Source: Deltaproteobacteria bacterium | GTDB lineage: Bacteria > Desulfobacterota > RBG-13-43-22 | Direction: 5' to 3' | NCBI GenBank assembly: GCA_016208255.1 | Contig: JACQYK010000065.1 | Span: 1 to 64,000, forward strand | Length of the DNA: 64,000 nt | Shown: positions 1-8,132 of the stretch, in pieces | Layout of the letters: the number at the start of each line of letters is the position of its first letter | Position numbering within the stretch: the stretch's first letter is position 1 | Program-made: the position numbers and the translations under genes | Notes under the pieces: generated by a model | Database searches by the model: none | The model's input: only the letters and a program-made list of their open reading frames with translations | What the model was told of the DNA's origin: nothing

Positions 1-180
1 TGGCCCGTCTTTTCCCCTGTCAACGCTTCGCCTATCTCCTTACGGACATCTGCGCATGACTCGGGGCCGATGCGGCTGGCTTGGCCTTCATCGTATGGAA
101 CTTTCATCCACTACTTTCTGCCGGTCTCCCGGCGCTTCTGCGTCTGCGGGCAAAAAATGGTTTGACAAACAGTTAACAAG
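1..180 (-). mobile_element. possible edge of a group II intron RNA (5' part)
   Basis: No protein is convincing here. Read on the minus strand, the stretch contains blocks such as GAGTCATGCG, TGTCCGTAAGGA and GAAGCGTTGACAGGGG. I associate these from memory with the 5' RNA domain of some bacterial group II introns, upstream of their reverse transcriptase ORF. If so, the intron would continue to the left of the window. The identification is recall, not comparison, and the 5' intron boundary is not evident. An unrelated repeat is possible. Confidence 0.3.
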
Positions 181-183
181 TGA

Positions 184-1038
184 CTACTTAAGTTTCTCTT
201 TAAAAAAAGCGCCGGTCCGCTGCCAGGCTAACAGGGCCGCCTCTTTATGATATCGGGCACTGGTATCATTGTTGAAGGCATGCTGGGCTCCCTCGTATAT
301 ATATTGCTTATAGTCCACCCCGGCTTTCTTCAACGCAGCTTCAAAGGCCGGAATTCCCCCATTGATCCATTGGTCGATCCCGGCATAATGAATAAGCAAA
401 GCCCCCTTGATCTTGGGAACATCTTCAGGAGTGGGCTGTTTGCCGTAATAGGGGACTACAGCCGATACATCCGGTGAGTTGACAGCCATTTGATTGGCCA
501 TTGCCCCTCCCCAGCAAAAACCTACGACCCCTACCTTGCCAGTGGAAACTGGGTGAGTCTTTAAAAACTTCGCAGCCGCCACATAGTTTTGTATGGTGGA
601 AGGCATATCTAATTTTTGGATCAATGCTGGCGCTTTTTCCGGATCATCCTGGGTCCCACCCAGAGGGGTCAAACCATCCGGCGCCAAGGCCAGAAAACCC
701 TCAAGAGCAAAACGCCTGGTTACATCCTCGATATGGGGAACCAGCCCCCTGTTTTCATGGATGACCAGAACGGCCGGAAGCTTGGCCGCGCCCTTCGGTC
801 TGGCCGAATAGGCCCGGATATCCCCCGTGGCCCCCGGGTATTTGATATATTCAGTAACCAGGCGGGGGTCATCTTTGGAAACGATCTCGCCCTTGGCCGT
901 GTTGCTTCCCAGCAAAGACGGTAGGGCAAAGACAGCAGCGGCCCCTCCGGCAGCAAATCCCAATCGTCCCAGGAATTTTCGACGGTCCAATAATTCGAGA
1001 TTGAAATCTTGGTCTTCATCAAAATCTTTTTGAGCCAT
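184..1038 (-). CDS. exported dienelactone hydrolase family protein (Tat signal)
   Basis: An alpha/beta hydrolase of the dienelactone hydrolase (carboxymethylenebutenolidase) family, 284 aa. Residues 19-35 hold a twin-arginine motif (RRKFLGR) followed by a hydrophobic stretch, so Tat export is likely. The expected family residues are present: Glu95 in HENRG, nucleophile Cys175 in GFCWGG, Asp222 and His253 in GAQHAF. A good ribosome site (AAGGAG) lies just before the ATG. It is divergent from the second family member at 1191, sharing a 152-bp intergenic region. Family membership is secure. The substrate is unknown, because many such proteins do not act on dienelactone. Confidence 0.9.
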   Translation of the reverse strand: MAQKDFDEDQDFNLELLDRRKFLGRLGFAAGGAAAVFALPSLLGSNTAKGEIVSKDDPRLVTEYIKYPGATGDIRAYSARPKGAAKLPAVLVIHENRGLVPHIEDVTRRFALEGFLALAPDGLTPLGGTQDDPEKAPALIQKLDMPSTIQNYVAAAKFLKTHPVSTGKVGVVGFCWGGAMANQMAVNSPDVSAVVPYYGKQPTPEDVPKIKGALLIHYAGIDQWINGGIPAFEAALKKAGVDYKQYIYEGAQHAFNNDTSARYHKEAALLAWQRTGAFFKEKLK

Positions 1039-1190
1039 CAGAATTCTCCTTTCTTATACAATGGCAACAATTGTAACCTTTTTCTGCTGAAAATTAAATT
1101 GAAAAAATTGGCCCTTGCTCCCCTCCCCCTTTTTTTATATACTTAATCCGTTCGAATCCAAATCAATTATTTTCCAAGGAGGAAATCACC

Positions 1191-1931
1191 ATGTACGAAG
1201 GGATGATCGCTGAAACGGTTGGTTTCAAAGGGCATAATGATGACTTGATTGAAGGCTATCTGGCCCGGCCCCTGGGTGCGGGTCCCTTTCCGGGTGTTAT
1301 CCTGATCCATCACCTGCCCGGTTGGGACGAGGCCTCAAAAGAAATGACCCGGAAACTGGCTTACCATGGGTACGTGGGCTTTGCGCCCCACCTTCATCAT
1401 CGCGAAGGTCCGGGCGCTCCCGAAGAATTGATGGCCAAAATCTGGCAGGCCGGAGGGATCCCGGACGAACAATGTATCGGTGATGTGGATGCGGCCATCC
1501 GTTACTTAGAGACCCTGCCCTATTACAGCGGGAAAGTGGGGACCATCGGATTCTGTTCCGGCGGAAGGCAGGTCTACCTGACGGCCTGCAGGATCAAGCG
1601 CATCAATGCCGCCGTGGATTGCTACGGAGGACGAGTGGTAGCCAAACCTGAGGAACTGACCAAGCGTCAGCCGGTAGCTCCCCTTGATATGACCAAGGAC
1701 CTGGCCTGTCCCTTGCTGGGACTGTTCGGGACGGAAGACCAAAACCCTTCTCCCGAGCATGTCAAACGCATGGAGGAAGAGCTGAAACGTTTTAACAAGA
1801 CCTACGAATTCCACACCTACAATAATGCCGGCCATGGGTTCTTTTCCGTAGACCGGCCCAGCTACCGGGTGGAGGCGGCTGTGGACGGTTGGAAAAAGGT
1901 CTTTGCCTGGTATGAAAAGTACTTAAAGTGA
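1191..1931 (+). CDS. dienelactone hydrolase family protein, cytoplasmic
   Basis: 246 aa with no signal peptide, so probably cytoplasmic. The Cys-Asp-His triad fits Cys122 (GFCSGG), Asp183 (GTEDQNP) and His215 (NAGHGF). The glutamate that normally sits in the oxyanion-loop motif (HExxG) is replaced: the sequence reads IHHLPGW. The substrate or mechanism may therefore differ from classical dienelactone hydrolase. A strong Shine-Dalgarno (AAGGAGG) precedes the ATG. It is transcribed away from the Tat-exported paralogue at 184-1038. Confidence 0.88.
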   Translation: MYEGMIAETVGFKGHNDDLIEGYLARPLGAGPFPGVILIHHLPGWDEASKEMTRKLAYHGYVGFAPHLHHREGPGAPEELMAKIWQAGGIPDEQCIGDVDAAIRYLETLPYYSGKVGTIGFCSGGRQVYLTACRIKRINAAVDCYGGRVVAKPEELTKRQPVAPLDMTKDLACPLLGLFGTEDQNPSPEHVKRMEEELKRFNKTYEFHTYNNAGHGFFSVDRPSYRVEAAVDGWKKVFAWYEKYLK

Positions 1932-1942
1932 ATCTAACCGTC

Positions 1943-2069
1943 ATGTCCCGTCAGGGAGGTGACACCTCGATCCGGTCGAGCCGCTCGACTTCGTCGAGCT
2001 TTTGAAGAGGCTCCCATACGGGAGCCGATCGTCGACCTAAATAGGAGGCCTCCAAGGAGGCCGGGACAT
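1943..2069. repeat. small palindromic element with inverted ends
   Basis: About 127 bp bounded by ATGTCCCG on the left and its reverse complement CGGGACAT on the right. Inside are further perfect or near-perfect hairpins: GGCTCCCATACGGGAGCC, a GAGGT/ACCTC pair and GGCCTCCAAGGAGGCC. It begins 12 bp after the stop of the hydrolase gene. It could be a MITE-like element or a structured 3' end. Apart from the fragment at 2228-2386, I see no gene between 1932 and 2666. Confidence 0.45.
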
Positions 2070-2227
2070 AGAAATAAGCTCGTTGAGTAGAGAACCCTGT
2101 TTTCGCACAAAAGGACAAATCCAATAGCACGCCGGCCCAAGCGGTAAATTATGGACCGGTGTGTTTTGATTTACATTTGAAATCTTCTTCGCCAATATTA
2201 TCCTTAATGATTTGGAATGAGTCAAGG

Positions 2228-2386
2228 CTAGTCGATCGCGAGATAAACATCCCTAACAGGATTGGGCGAGGTGAGCAGTTGATCACAGATGCCCAAGATC
2301 AAACTGTTTTCAACTTCAGCGCCTAACAACCAAGCTCTGGCCCTTGCCAAAAATGAGCCGGCATCGGAATGAATGGAAACCCGCAT
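2228..2386 (-). pseudogene. GNAT acetyltransferase, N-terminal fragment
   Basis: A 52-codon frame too short for the ORF track. Its translation (beginning MRVSIHSDAGSFLARARAW) resembles the start of the roughly 280-residue GNAT-fold acetyltransferases whose N-terminus is of the type DAxxFLxxAxxWLxxxExExxLILG. The rest of the family is absent downstream. It is therefore probably a truncated remnant and not functional. The assignment rests on motif recall. Confidence 0.5.
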
Positions 2387-2666
2387 TTTGTTTCAGTCCA
2401 ATTGAGAAGGTCCTGCATATCACCCACATTTCTTTTATGTTTTGAAAAGATTGAAAGGGCTCTGGGTATCGAATTCGGGGTCGGGGACTTCGTCAAAAGG
2501 AAATTAGGAGGTCCTCATTAATCTTTGTCTTGGAACCGCGGAATTCTATGGGACGGTAAAACTATTATTTTGTTACCGACCTAGAATTCGGTATGCTGTC
2601 CCCGGATATCGCTAATCACCCAAACGGGTTGCCGGTCGGCTTTTGCGACGGGTTCTGTCTTCCGGT

Positions 2667-2915
2667 TCAGTTTGGTTTCCTCAACATTGGGATTTCTTCC
2701 GGTTGCACCAATAATCGAATTGACCTTGCTTGCCCTGGGGTATGACCAATAAGGCCCTTCTCTTCCAGCTTTAAGATCATCGTGTGGATCGTCGGCGGGG
2801 CTGTCCGAAAGAAACGCTGCAAATCGGCTTCGGCCGGAGGTCTCCCGTTCAATATCGTATAATTGTATATGAAAGCCAGGCACTGGCCTTGTTTTTCAGT
2901 GAACTTATCAGCCAT
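2667..2915 (-). CDS. small LexA-type winged-helix DNA-binding protein
   Basis: 82 aa. Residues 4-70 resemble the N-terminal winged-helix domain of LexA: a helix FTEKQGQCLAFIYNY, then PPAEADLQRFF and a recognition-helix-like APPTIHTMILKLEEKGLI. The LexA peptidase domain is absent, so it cannot self-cleave. It lies downstream of the ParE/RelE-type toxin on the same strand and may belong to that transcript. A local transcriptional regulator is the simplest role. Targets are unknown. Confidence 0.65.
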   Translation of the reverse strand: MADKFTEKQGQCLAFIYNYTILNGRPPAEADLQRFFRTAPPTIHTMILKLEEKGLIGHTPGQARSIRLLVQPEEIPMLRKPN

Positions 2916-2993
2916 CGTCTCTGCACCCCTTGCCGAAGGTTCGTCCCGACAGGTGCGCGAGCGCTTTTTCGCGCATCCTGGTCCAGGCCGATG

Positions 2994-3299
2994 TTAGACC
3001 ATTCTGCTCTTCCAGTATCCAGGCTTTCGTCGACCATGAGCCACAGCAATGATTTCAACCTTCCCAGCAGTTTCTCGATATACCAAATAAAAAGGAAAGC
3101 GATGGAAAAAGTAACGCTGCGTACCGTGAACGTACCTTGGCCACATTTCGGGTTTTTCGCTTATGGCATTGACAGCCCGATCAAGCTCGGCAAGGTAGGC
3201 GTCTGCTGCAGAAGGACTTCTCTCACGATACCACCGGGTTGCCGCTTGTGCCTCGGCAATAGCCTCAGGATGGATGTCTACGTGCAGTGAAGACATCAC
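2994..3299 (-). CDS. RelE/ParE family toxin
   Basis: 101 aa with the compact RelE/ParE fold signature: N-terminal helix AIAEAQAATRWYRER, then the strand-rich C-terminal half RFPFYLVYRE and VEIIAVAHGRRKPGYW. The listed start is GTG, overlapping the antitoxin stop by one base. The next codon is an ATG, so the start may be 3 bp further in. Paired with the antitoxin at 3299-3520. Family members act either as ribosome-dependent RNases or as gyrase inhibitors, and the sequence does not tell which. Confidence 0.85.
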   Translation of the reverse strand: MMSSLHVDIHPEAIAEAQAATRWYRERSPSAADAYLAELDRAVNAISEKPEMWPRYVHGTQRYFFHRFPFYLVYRETAGKVEIIAVAHGRRKPGYWKSRMV

Positions 3300-3520
3300 T
3301 ACTCTGCGATTCTTGCTCTGGCTTCGGCCCAGGGAATCAGACTAACCTTCCCTTTGTCAATCTCCCGGACACGCGAGGTTATTTCGGCTTCCCACGCTGA
3401 CTCCGCATCACGGTCCAAAGGTTCGTCGAGGCTGGCAAGCAAAGAACCAGCAAGAGCAGCCCGTGCTTCAGGGGGCAGTTTCAACGCTTGCTTAAGGATA
3501 TCAGTGATATTTTCTTTCAT
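3299..3520 (-). CDS. antitoxin of the addiction-module component family
   Basis: 73 aa, matching the short antitoxin family annotated as putative addiction module component (TIGR02574-like): an N-terminal helix LPPEARAALAGSLLASLDEP and a C-terminal segment VSLIPWAEARARI that would wrap the toxin. It is the first gene of the pair and overlaps the toxin start, as usual for translational coupling. It probably represses its own promoter together with the toxin. Confidence 0.82.
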   Translation of the reverse strand: MKENITDILKQALKLPPEARAALAGSLLASLDEPLDRDAESAWEAEITSRVREIDKGKVSLIPWAEARARIAE

Positions 3521-3608
3521 ATCTTACTTAAACTCCTTTCTTGAATCAATTTTGACGGTCCTAAAGTCTGTGCTAAGACGCACGATTTAACGCATTGCCT
3601 TCAGTTTC

Positions 3609-3791
3609 TTATTCGACATTCCGATTTCCCATCCCTCGTTGCGAGGCCATCACAATAGCTTTGCCAGATGCCTGAGGGCCTTCCGCCCCTCCCCGCGAAA
3701 TCGTTGTACGAGTTATCGCTCGCCAACTACGCGCGTGTAGCTGCGCAATGATCTTGGCGTCTGATGGGTGCGCCTCCCGAAACTGAACCAT
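3609..3791 (-). pseudogene. GNAT acetyltransferase N-terminal remnant
   Basis: The first 24 residues (VQFREAHPSDAKIIAQLHARSWR) match the typical beginning of GNAT acetyltransferases. The following residues are low-complexity and unrelated, and the acetyl-CoA-binding motif is missing. It is best read as a truncated relic. From 3792 to 4012 no further gene is seen. Confidence 0.5.
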
Positions 3792-4012
3792 GCGCGTCCT
3801 CTCAAGTGACCTCGGTTTGGCCCAACAAATTATCGAATAGTTTTTTGGATAATATCAGAAAGTTTCAGCATTTTCAATTAAATAGTAAAGCCCTCCAGGA
3901 GTAACTACTTAAGTTTATTATATTTATAGAGCCGGGGGATACAACCTTCTTAATGTTATCCAGTTTCGGTATAACCTCCTCCTTATGGGAAACCGGGAAG
4001 AGTTGTCTCTTT

Positions 4013-5155
4013 CTATTCTCCCATGATGGCCCGAAGATCTTCATCGAAAATCTCTTTCTTTCGATCGGCCATTTGCAGAAAATTCCGATAGACGTCCTCC
4101 AATTCTTTGGGCGACAAGCAATAACCCAGGCTGGACAACCGGAAATTCAAAGCGGAACGGCCCGATCGGGCGGTCAGAACGATATCCCGGGAATCGAGGC
4201 CGATCAGATCCGGGGTGATAATTTCATAATTCCGGTGATCTTTCAAAACGCCGTCCTGATGGATGCCCGAGGCATGGGCAAAAGCATTCCCGCCAACCAC
4301 GGCCTTGTTCCGTGGAATAGGAAGGCCCGTATACTTTGATACCAGATAGCAGGTGGGATAAATTTCTTTCAGGTTAATGGTTGTATAAGCCCGGCAATAA
4401 TCCGGATGCAGGTGGATGGCCATAATGATCTCCTCCAGGGAGGCATTCCCGGCCCGCTCGCCTATGCCGTTAAAACACCCTTCCACCTGCTCCACACCGG
4501 CACGAACCGCTTCCAAAGAGTTGGCTACCGCCATTCCCAGATCATTGTGGCAATGGACGCTGATCCTGGCCTGATCGATATTGGGTACCCGGTTTCTGAG
4601 GTCAGAGAACATCTGATGCCATTCCCCCGGCACCGCAAAACCGACCGTGTCCGGAATGTTGACCACCGTGGCTCCGGCCTTGATCACTTCTTCCAGAGTC
4701 CGGCAGAGGTAGTCCGGATCAGCCCGGGAGGCGTCTTCCGGAGAATATTCCACCTCCCCGCATAGATTACGTGCATAGCGAACGGAATCAATTCCCATTT
4801 GCAATACTGTTTCCCCGGACTTGCGCATCTTGGTTTCCAAATGGATATTGGAAGAACTGACGACGATATGAATCCGGGGGCGTTCGGCAGGATTAACCGC
4901 CTCGGCCGCGGCAATAATATCCTCCTTGACCCCCCTGGCCAAGGCCGTAATAACCGGACCTCGCACCTCTTTAGCGATTGTTTTTATGGCTTTATAATCA
5001 CCGGGGGAAGAGGCCGCGAATCCCGCCTCGATCACATCCACGCCCAAGCGGGCTAATTGATGGGCGATCTCCAGCTTCTCCTTTGCGTTTAATCGACAAC
5101 CGGGTGCCTGTTCACCGTCACGTAACGTGGTATCAAATATATCTATTTTCCTCAT
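4013..5155 (-). CDS. 2-isopropylmalate synthase-type enzyme without regulatory domain
   Basis: A 380-aa member of the LeuA/homocitrate synthase/citramalate synthase family, which condenses acetyl-CoA with a 2-oxoacid. The catalytic TIM barrel is complete: FDTTLRDGEQAPG near residue 7, the metal-binding HCHND, NGIGERAGN and the lid motif SGIHQDGVLK. The protein stops where the C-terminal LeuA allosteric domain would begin, against about 510 aa in classical LeuA, so leucine feedback is not expected. It has a strong ribosome site (AAGGAG). The sequence alone does not separate isopropylmalate from homocitrate or citramalate synthase. Confidence 0.85.
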   Translation of the reverse strand: MRKIDIFDTTLRDGEQAPGCRLNAKEKLEIAHQLARLGVDVIEAGFAASSPGDYKAIKTIAKEVRGPVITALARGVKEDIIAAAEAVNPAERPRIHIVVSSSNIHLETKMRKSGETVLQMGIDSVRYARNLCGEVEYSPEDASRADPDYLCRTLEEVIKAGATVVNIPDTVGFAVPGEWHQMFSDLRNRVPNIDQARISVHCHNDLGMAVANSLEAVRAGVEQVEGCFNGIGERAGNASLEEIIMAIHLHPDYCRAYTTINLKEIYPTCYLVSKYTGLPIPRNKAVVGGNAFAHASGIHQDGVLKDHRNYEIITPDLIGLDSRDIVLTARSGRSALNFRLSSLGYCLSPKELEDVYRNFLQMADRKKEIFDEDLRAIMGE

Positions 5156-5187
5156 GGGTCTGTCTCCTTAATATAGCATGAATGATC

Positions 5188-5204
5188 ATTGGCAGCCTGC
5201 CAAT
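5188..5204 (-). promoter_or_regulatory. 17-bp perfect palindrome upstream of the LeuA-type gene
   Basis: ATTGGCAG-C-CTGCCAAT is a perfect inverted repeat 33 bp before the start codon. A TATTAT box lies just upstream on the minus strand, which would put the transcription start inside the palindrome. It could be an operator or a leader hairpin. No T-box or leucine-rich leader peptide was recognised. Confidence 0.4.
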
Positions 5205-5676
5205 CAATAATACACCTCTCCAGGGAACGCTTGAGTGTCCGCAGTTGTTACCGATGAGACAGACTAAAGCGCCTCGGGAAATGGTTTCGATTATCTTGGG
5301 GGTAATTAAGAGAGAGGGGGGGGTGCCTTCAGCTTTTCAGGTTTACCACCTTATAAAGCGATAAAGGTCCCCCTTCGAAGGGCGAGCAGCAGAACCCCTA
5401 AGGGCAAGGACAACAACGATCCATAGACAGCAGGACAAGCAACCGCACTGGTGTTTTCCAAAGTGATTTTCTTTTTTTGGTCTATGGAATCCATTAGTCT
5501 TTGTGGTACAGAACTTAGTTAAATAGACATTTGACTTTTTTATATCCCGGCTTGACCGGGCTGTCAAGAAATATTAATGATCGTTTGATTTTGTTTCGGC
5601 CTCGAACCGGGTTTCCTTGGCCATCACCACTTGCTGGCTTAATTTTTATAAGAGGTCGATTCACATCGCGCCGGAT
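5205..5676. other. intergenic region, nothing recognised
   Basis: About 470 bp between the HD-domain gene and the LeuA-type gene. The ORFs offered by the track here have no recognisable protein character. Apart from the possible promoter for the LeuA-type gene, I see nothing. Confidence 0.6.
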
Positions 5677-6180
5677 TTACAATCCCCAGACCTTGGGCAC
5701 CATCTCGGGTTCATATCCCGAAACGGCCCGTTGATTCGCCCAGTCGACCAGACTCCGGGCGGCGTCAGTACAAAGAAGGTCGGGCTTCGGTGTAATTCCG
5801 ACCCGGCCAAGATCGAGACGATCGGCGTCCCAGCAGGTCTGCAGGGTCACATCACCCTCGGTATGTCCGTCGGTGTGCAGATGGCAGGCCCGAAAAAACA
5901 ATTCGAAATCCTGATCTTCGAGATCAAAAAGTCTGGTTCTTATTGTTCGGGCAAATTCCCCTCCTCGCAGCCCGTGGCCTTCGTCCAATTTTTCATTGAT
6001 CCGGCGGCTGTCGTGGAATAAGGCAAAAAGGGTTACGATTTGCACATTGGCACCGGTCGACTCTGCCAATCGCAGGCCGTTTTCCAAAACCCGGGCCCAG
6101 TGAACGACCCCATGGCGTCCCCGTACCGGCAAAGCATATTGATTCAAGACTTCCCGAACGATTCCCTCAGTTTCAATCAT
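5677..6180 (-). CDS. HD-domain protein, probable phosphohydrolase
   Basis: 167 aa. The metal ligands of an HD domain can be followed: His in RHGVVHWARV (residues 22-31), the HD pair in LFALFHDSRR and a later histidine pair in ACHLHTDGH, with Asp in CWDADRLD. Length and layout suit a single-domain metal-dependent phosphohydrolase. The substrate cannot be inferred. It stands alone on the minus strand, upstream of the LeuA-type gene. Confidence 0.7.
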   Translation of the reverse strand: MIETEGIVREVLNQYALPVRGRHGVVHWARVLENGLRLAESTGANVQIVTLFALFHDSRRINEKLDEGHGLRGGEFARTIRTRLFDLEDQDFELFFRACHLHTDGHTEGDVTLQTCWDADRLDLGRVGITPKPDLLCTDAARSLVDWANQRAVSGYEPEMVPKVWGL

Positions 6181-6235
6181 CTAAACCTCCCCCTCTACTG
6201 ATCCCCAGATTCTCCACAAAAGAAAGGAGATTTTA

Positions 6236-6655
6236 TTATCCATTCGATTCAACCATATTTATGTATTCCTGCGCGGTAATCACTTTTAAGCTCCCTTTGG
6301 AATAATCCCTTTTATTTCTTGTTATGATAAAATCGATTCCCCGTTTTTCGGCCGCGTAGTATTGCAGGGCATCTTCAAAATCTGAAAATTCAGATTCAAG
6401 GGCCATGTCCACGACTTTTTCGTCCATCGGTAGTATGGACAACATCTTGCGTAAGGCTCTTATCGCCTTACGTGATTTGGCTTTATTGGAGTACTTGGTG
6501 ATTATATAATCGACGTTGGCCAAAACTATGGGTGTGGTATAGGCCGTGATTTTTTTTTCTCCGATAATCGTCATCAAGGCTGCCGCCTCGACATGGTGTT
6601 CACGTTGTGCCAGTAAATCAATCAGGATGTCGGAATCAATAAAAAGGCTATTCAT
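6236..6655 (-). CDS. PIN-domain toxin (VapC-like)
   Basis: 139 aa with the acidic residues of a PIN ribonuclease: Asp8 in IDSDILIDLL, a central Glu/Asp segment FSDFEDALQYYAA and Asp in IDFIITRNKRDY. It overlaps the upstream antitoxin gene by four bases (ATGA), typical of a toxin-antitoxin operon. VapC-type toxins cleave tRNA or rRNA; the target here is not predictable. Confidence 0.85.
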   Translation of the reverse strand: MNSLFIDSDILIDLLAQREHHVEAAALMTIIGEKKITAYTTPIVLANVDYIITKYSNKAKSRKAIRALRKMLSILPMDEKVVDMALESEFSDFEDALQYYAAEKRGIDFIITRNKRDYSKGSLKVITAQEYINMVESNG

Positions 6656-6906
6656 GAAGTACCCTTCGCTGCCCGATAGCGGCGGTAATCCTTTTTGACA
6701 TCAAGATCATCTGGAATTTTAATGATCCCAACCAGTGTCTCAATATCCTTAGGGATTTTTAGGCGTTGTTTGGTTGAAGTCTTTGCCGTCAGGTATTTGA
6801 AATATTTTTCAACCATCCCCGAAAGCGTTTCCTGGTGATCTTCGGCGTATTCTTTGGCCTGGTTGATGACCGCTTCGTCAAGCAGCAGAGTCAATTTTTT
6901 GTTCAT
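6652..6906 (-). CDS. antitoxin of the DUF6364 type
   Basis: 84 aa beginning MNKKLTLLLDEAVINQAKEYA, the ribbon-helix-helix-like start of the DUF6364 antitoxins that partner PIN toxins. The ORF track starts it at a GTG at 6924. I prefer the ATG at 6906, because GGGAGG lies at the right distance before it and would be inside the longer reading. The toxin follows with an ATGA overlap. Confidence 0.78.
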   Translation of the reverse strand: MNKKLTLLLDEAVINQAKEYAEDHQETLSGMVEKYFKYLTAKTSTKQRLKIPKDIETLVGIIKIPDDLDVKKDYRRYRAAKGTS

Positions 6907-6935
6907 TGAATCCCTCCCGTTCACTATACGTATAT

Positions 6936-6964
6936 AATATATAATTGTTAATACGTACTGTCAA
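6936..6964 (-). promoter_or_regulatory. promoter of the PIN/DUF6364 toxin-antitoxin pair with operator-like repeats
   Basis: On the minus strand a consensus -35 (TTGACA, 6959-6964) is followed after 17 bp by a -10-like TATATT (6936-6941). Two TACGTA palindromes (6927-6932 and 6952-6957) are centred 25 bp apart, one in the spacer and one downstream of the -10. This layout suits autorepression by the antitoxin-toxin complex. Confidence 0.6.
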
Positions 6965-7191
6965 TCCATTTTATCAAGAGAAACCTTTCTCCTAAGAAAA
7001 AAAGGGGGAAAGCGGACCAGGGTTTTAAATAGCAAAAAGATGTTATATTACAATAAGATGAGAAAATTTAACGAGGGCTGTAATTCAAGAATTGATGGAT
7101 TTTATCCGCCGGCCGGGTACTGGTAAAATTCCAGGGCCTTTCAGGGAACAATGTGCCGGATGTTTAAAAAGAATGAACAACATATTGAAAT

Positions 7192-7473
7192 TTACTTACC
7201 GGAATAAACTACTTCGCCGTCATGCCATTCCGGTTCGGTGACCAGATAATTCATCAACCTTCTAAACTCGGCCTCCTGTTCGGGACTGTCGGCATTGGCC
7301 ATGTAGGCTTCCTTGCTTTCAAAGATAACCACCAGCCATAATTCATTGGCGTCCTGGTCACTCTGGAAAACATAGGAACCGATATAGCCGGACGGGCGGC
7401 GCCCGCTCTCCATCCGTCGTATTTCTTCTATGGCCCCTGGTTTTGTTATTAACTTAGCTACGGTTCCGTACAT
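7192..7473 (-). CDS. ABM-family (antibiotic biosynthesis monooxygenase-like) protein
   Basis: 93 aa forming one ferredoxin-like alpha/beta module of the ABM superfamily: MYGTVAKLITKPGAIEEIRRM, then SYVFQSDQDANELWLVVIFESKEAYMANADSPEQ. Such proteins are dimeric, and many are small oxygenases or stress proteins without known substrate. It is a separate gene with a clear ribosome site (AAGGAGGAAA). Confidence 0.7.
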   Translation of the reverse strand: MYGTVAKLITKPGAIEEIRRMESGRRPSGYIGSYVFQSDQDANELWLVVIFESKEAYMANADSPEQEAEFRRLMNYLVTEPEWHDGEVVYSGK

Positions 7474-7589
7474 GGTTTCCTCCTTGGATTACTTTGATTG
7501 TCTTAGAATCCGTGTCGCCGATTTGCGTCGAGAATCTATCACCCTTCGGTGTCTTGGCTGCCCCGGACTGATCAGGAGATAAATATAAA

Positions 7590-7621
7590 GGGAAAGGAGG
7601 AGGCTAATGCCCTCCTTTCCC
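7590..7621 (-). terminator. intrinsic terminator of the DUF1059 gene
   Basis: GGGAAAGGAGG (7590-7600) and CCTCCTTTCCC (7611-7621) form a perfect 11-bp stem with a 10-nt loop. On the minus strand the hairpin is followed by a U-rich TTTATATTTA. It lies 22 bp after the stop of the gene at 7644-7808. Confidence 0.75.
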
Positions 7622-7643
7622 GAATTTCCGGTTTTTCGCCCCA

Positions 7644-7808
7644 TCAGGCATCTTTCATCATCCCTTTAACTTGCTCGTCGGTAGCGGTCATGTTGTGGAA
7701 TTTTTTCGCGTGTTCCTTGGCAATTTCAATAAGTTCTTTTTCATCATGGCTTTGGACCATAAAGCCGCATTTGGGATCGCATTCAATTTTTTTCAGTTTT
7801 TCAGCCAT
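7644..7808 (-). CDS. DUF1059 family small protein
   Basis: A 54-codon gene below the cut-off of the ORF track. It begins MAEKLKKIECDPKCGFMVQS and continues with ELIEIAKEHAKKFHNM, the pattern of DUF1059: a short Cys-containing strand pair, then a helix with the EHAKxxH motif. A very strong Shine-Dalgarno (AAAGGAGGTGA) precedes the ATG, and a good terminator follows, so it is a complete monocistronic unit. The function of the family is unknown. Confidence 0.85.
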   Translation of the reverse strand: MAEKLKKIECDPKCGFMVQSHDEKELIEIAKEHAKKFHNMTATDEQVKGMMKDA

Positions 7809-8132
7809 TCTCTTCACCTCCTTTCTATCCGTGTCATAGTTTGGGGATTGAGTTGCCCCTGAAATAAATTTGAACAGGCCGGGATCCGGAACAGCCTGGC
7901 TTCTATTTTGTTGAAGACCTTTTATTAAAAGGATAATTTAAATTCCCTATTTAATAAATAAAGGAATTACAGTATTTTATTGAAATGGTTGCTGTATTTT
8001 TGTTAGTACTCAGGCAAAAGCAGGTAGTTCATTAGGCGTATGGCTGGAAATTCTTGGTCAAGACTGTTTCTGGCTGGTCAGGTACATGACAAAAAGGTCC
8101 CAAGGGATCTTAGGAACACCAAAAATCATCGC
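7809..8132. other. intergenic region, nothing recognised
   Basis: About 320 bp, AT-rich in the middle. It presumably contains the promoter of the DUF1059 gene on the minus strand. No coding potential or clear repeat was seen. Confidence 0.5.

Noticed and set aside
1146-1162. CGTTCGAATCC resembling a tRNA T-arm
   Set aside because: The flanking sequence is AT-rich promoter region with no cloverleaf partner sequences.
2037-2225. 62-codon ORF overlapping the palindromic element
   Set aside because: Composition follows the palindromes, with no protein-like pattern.
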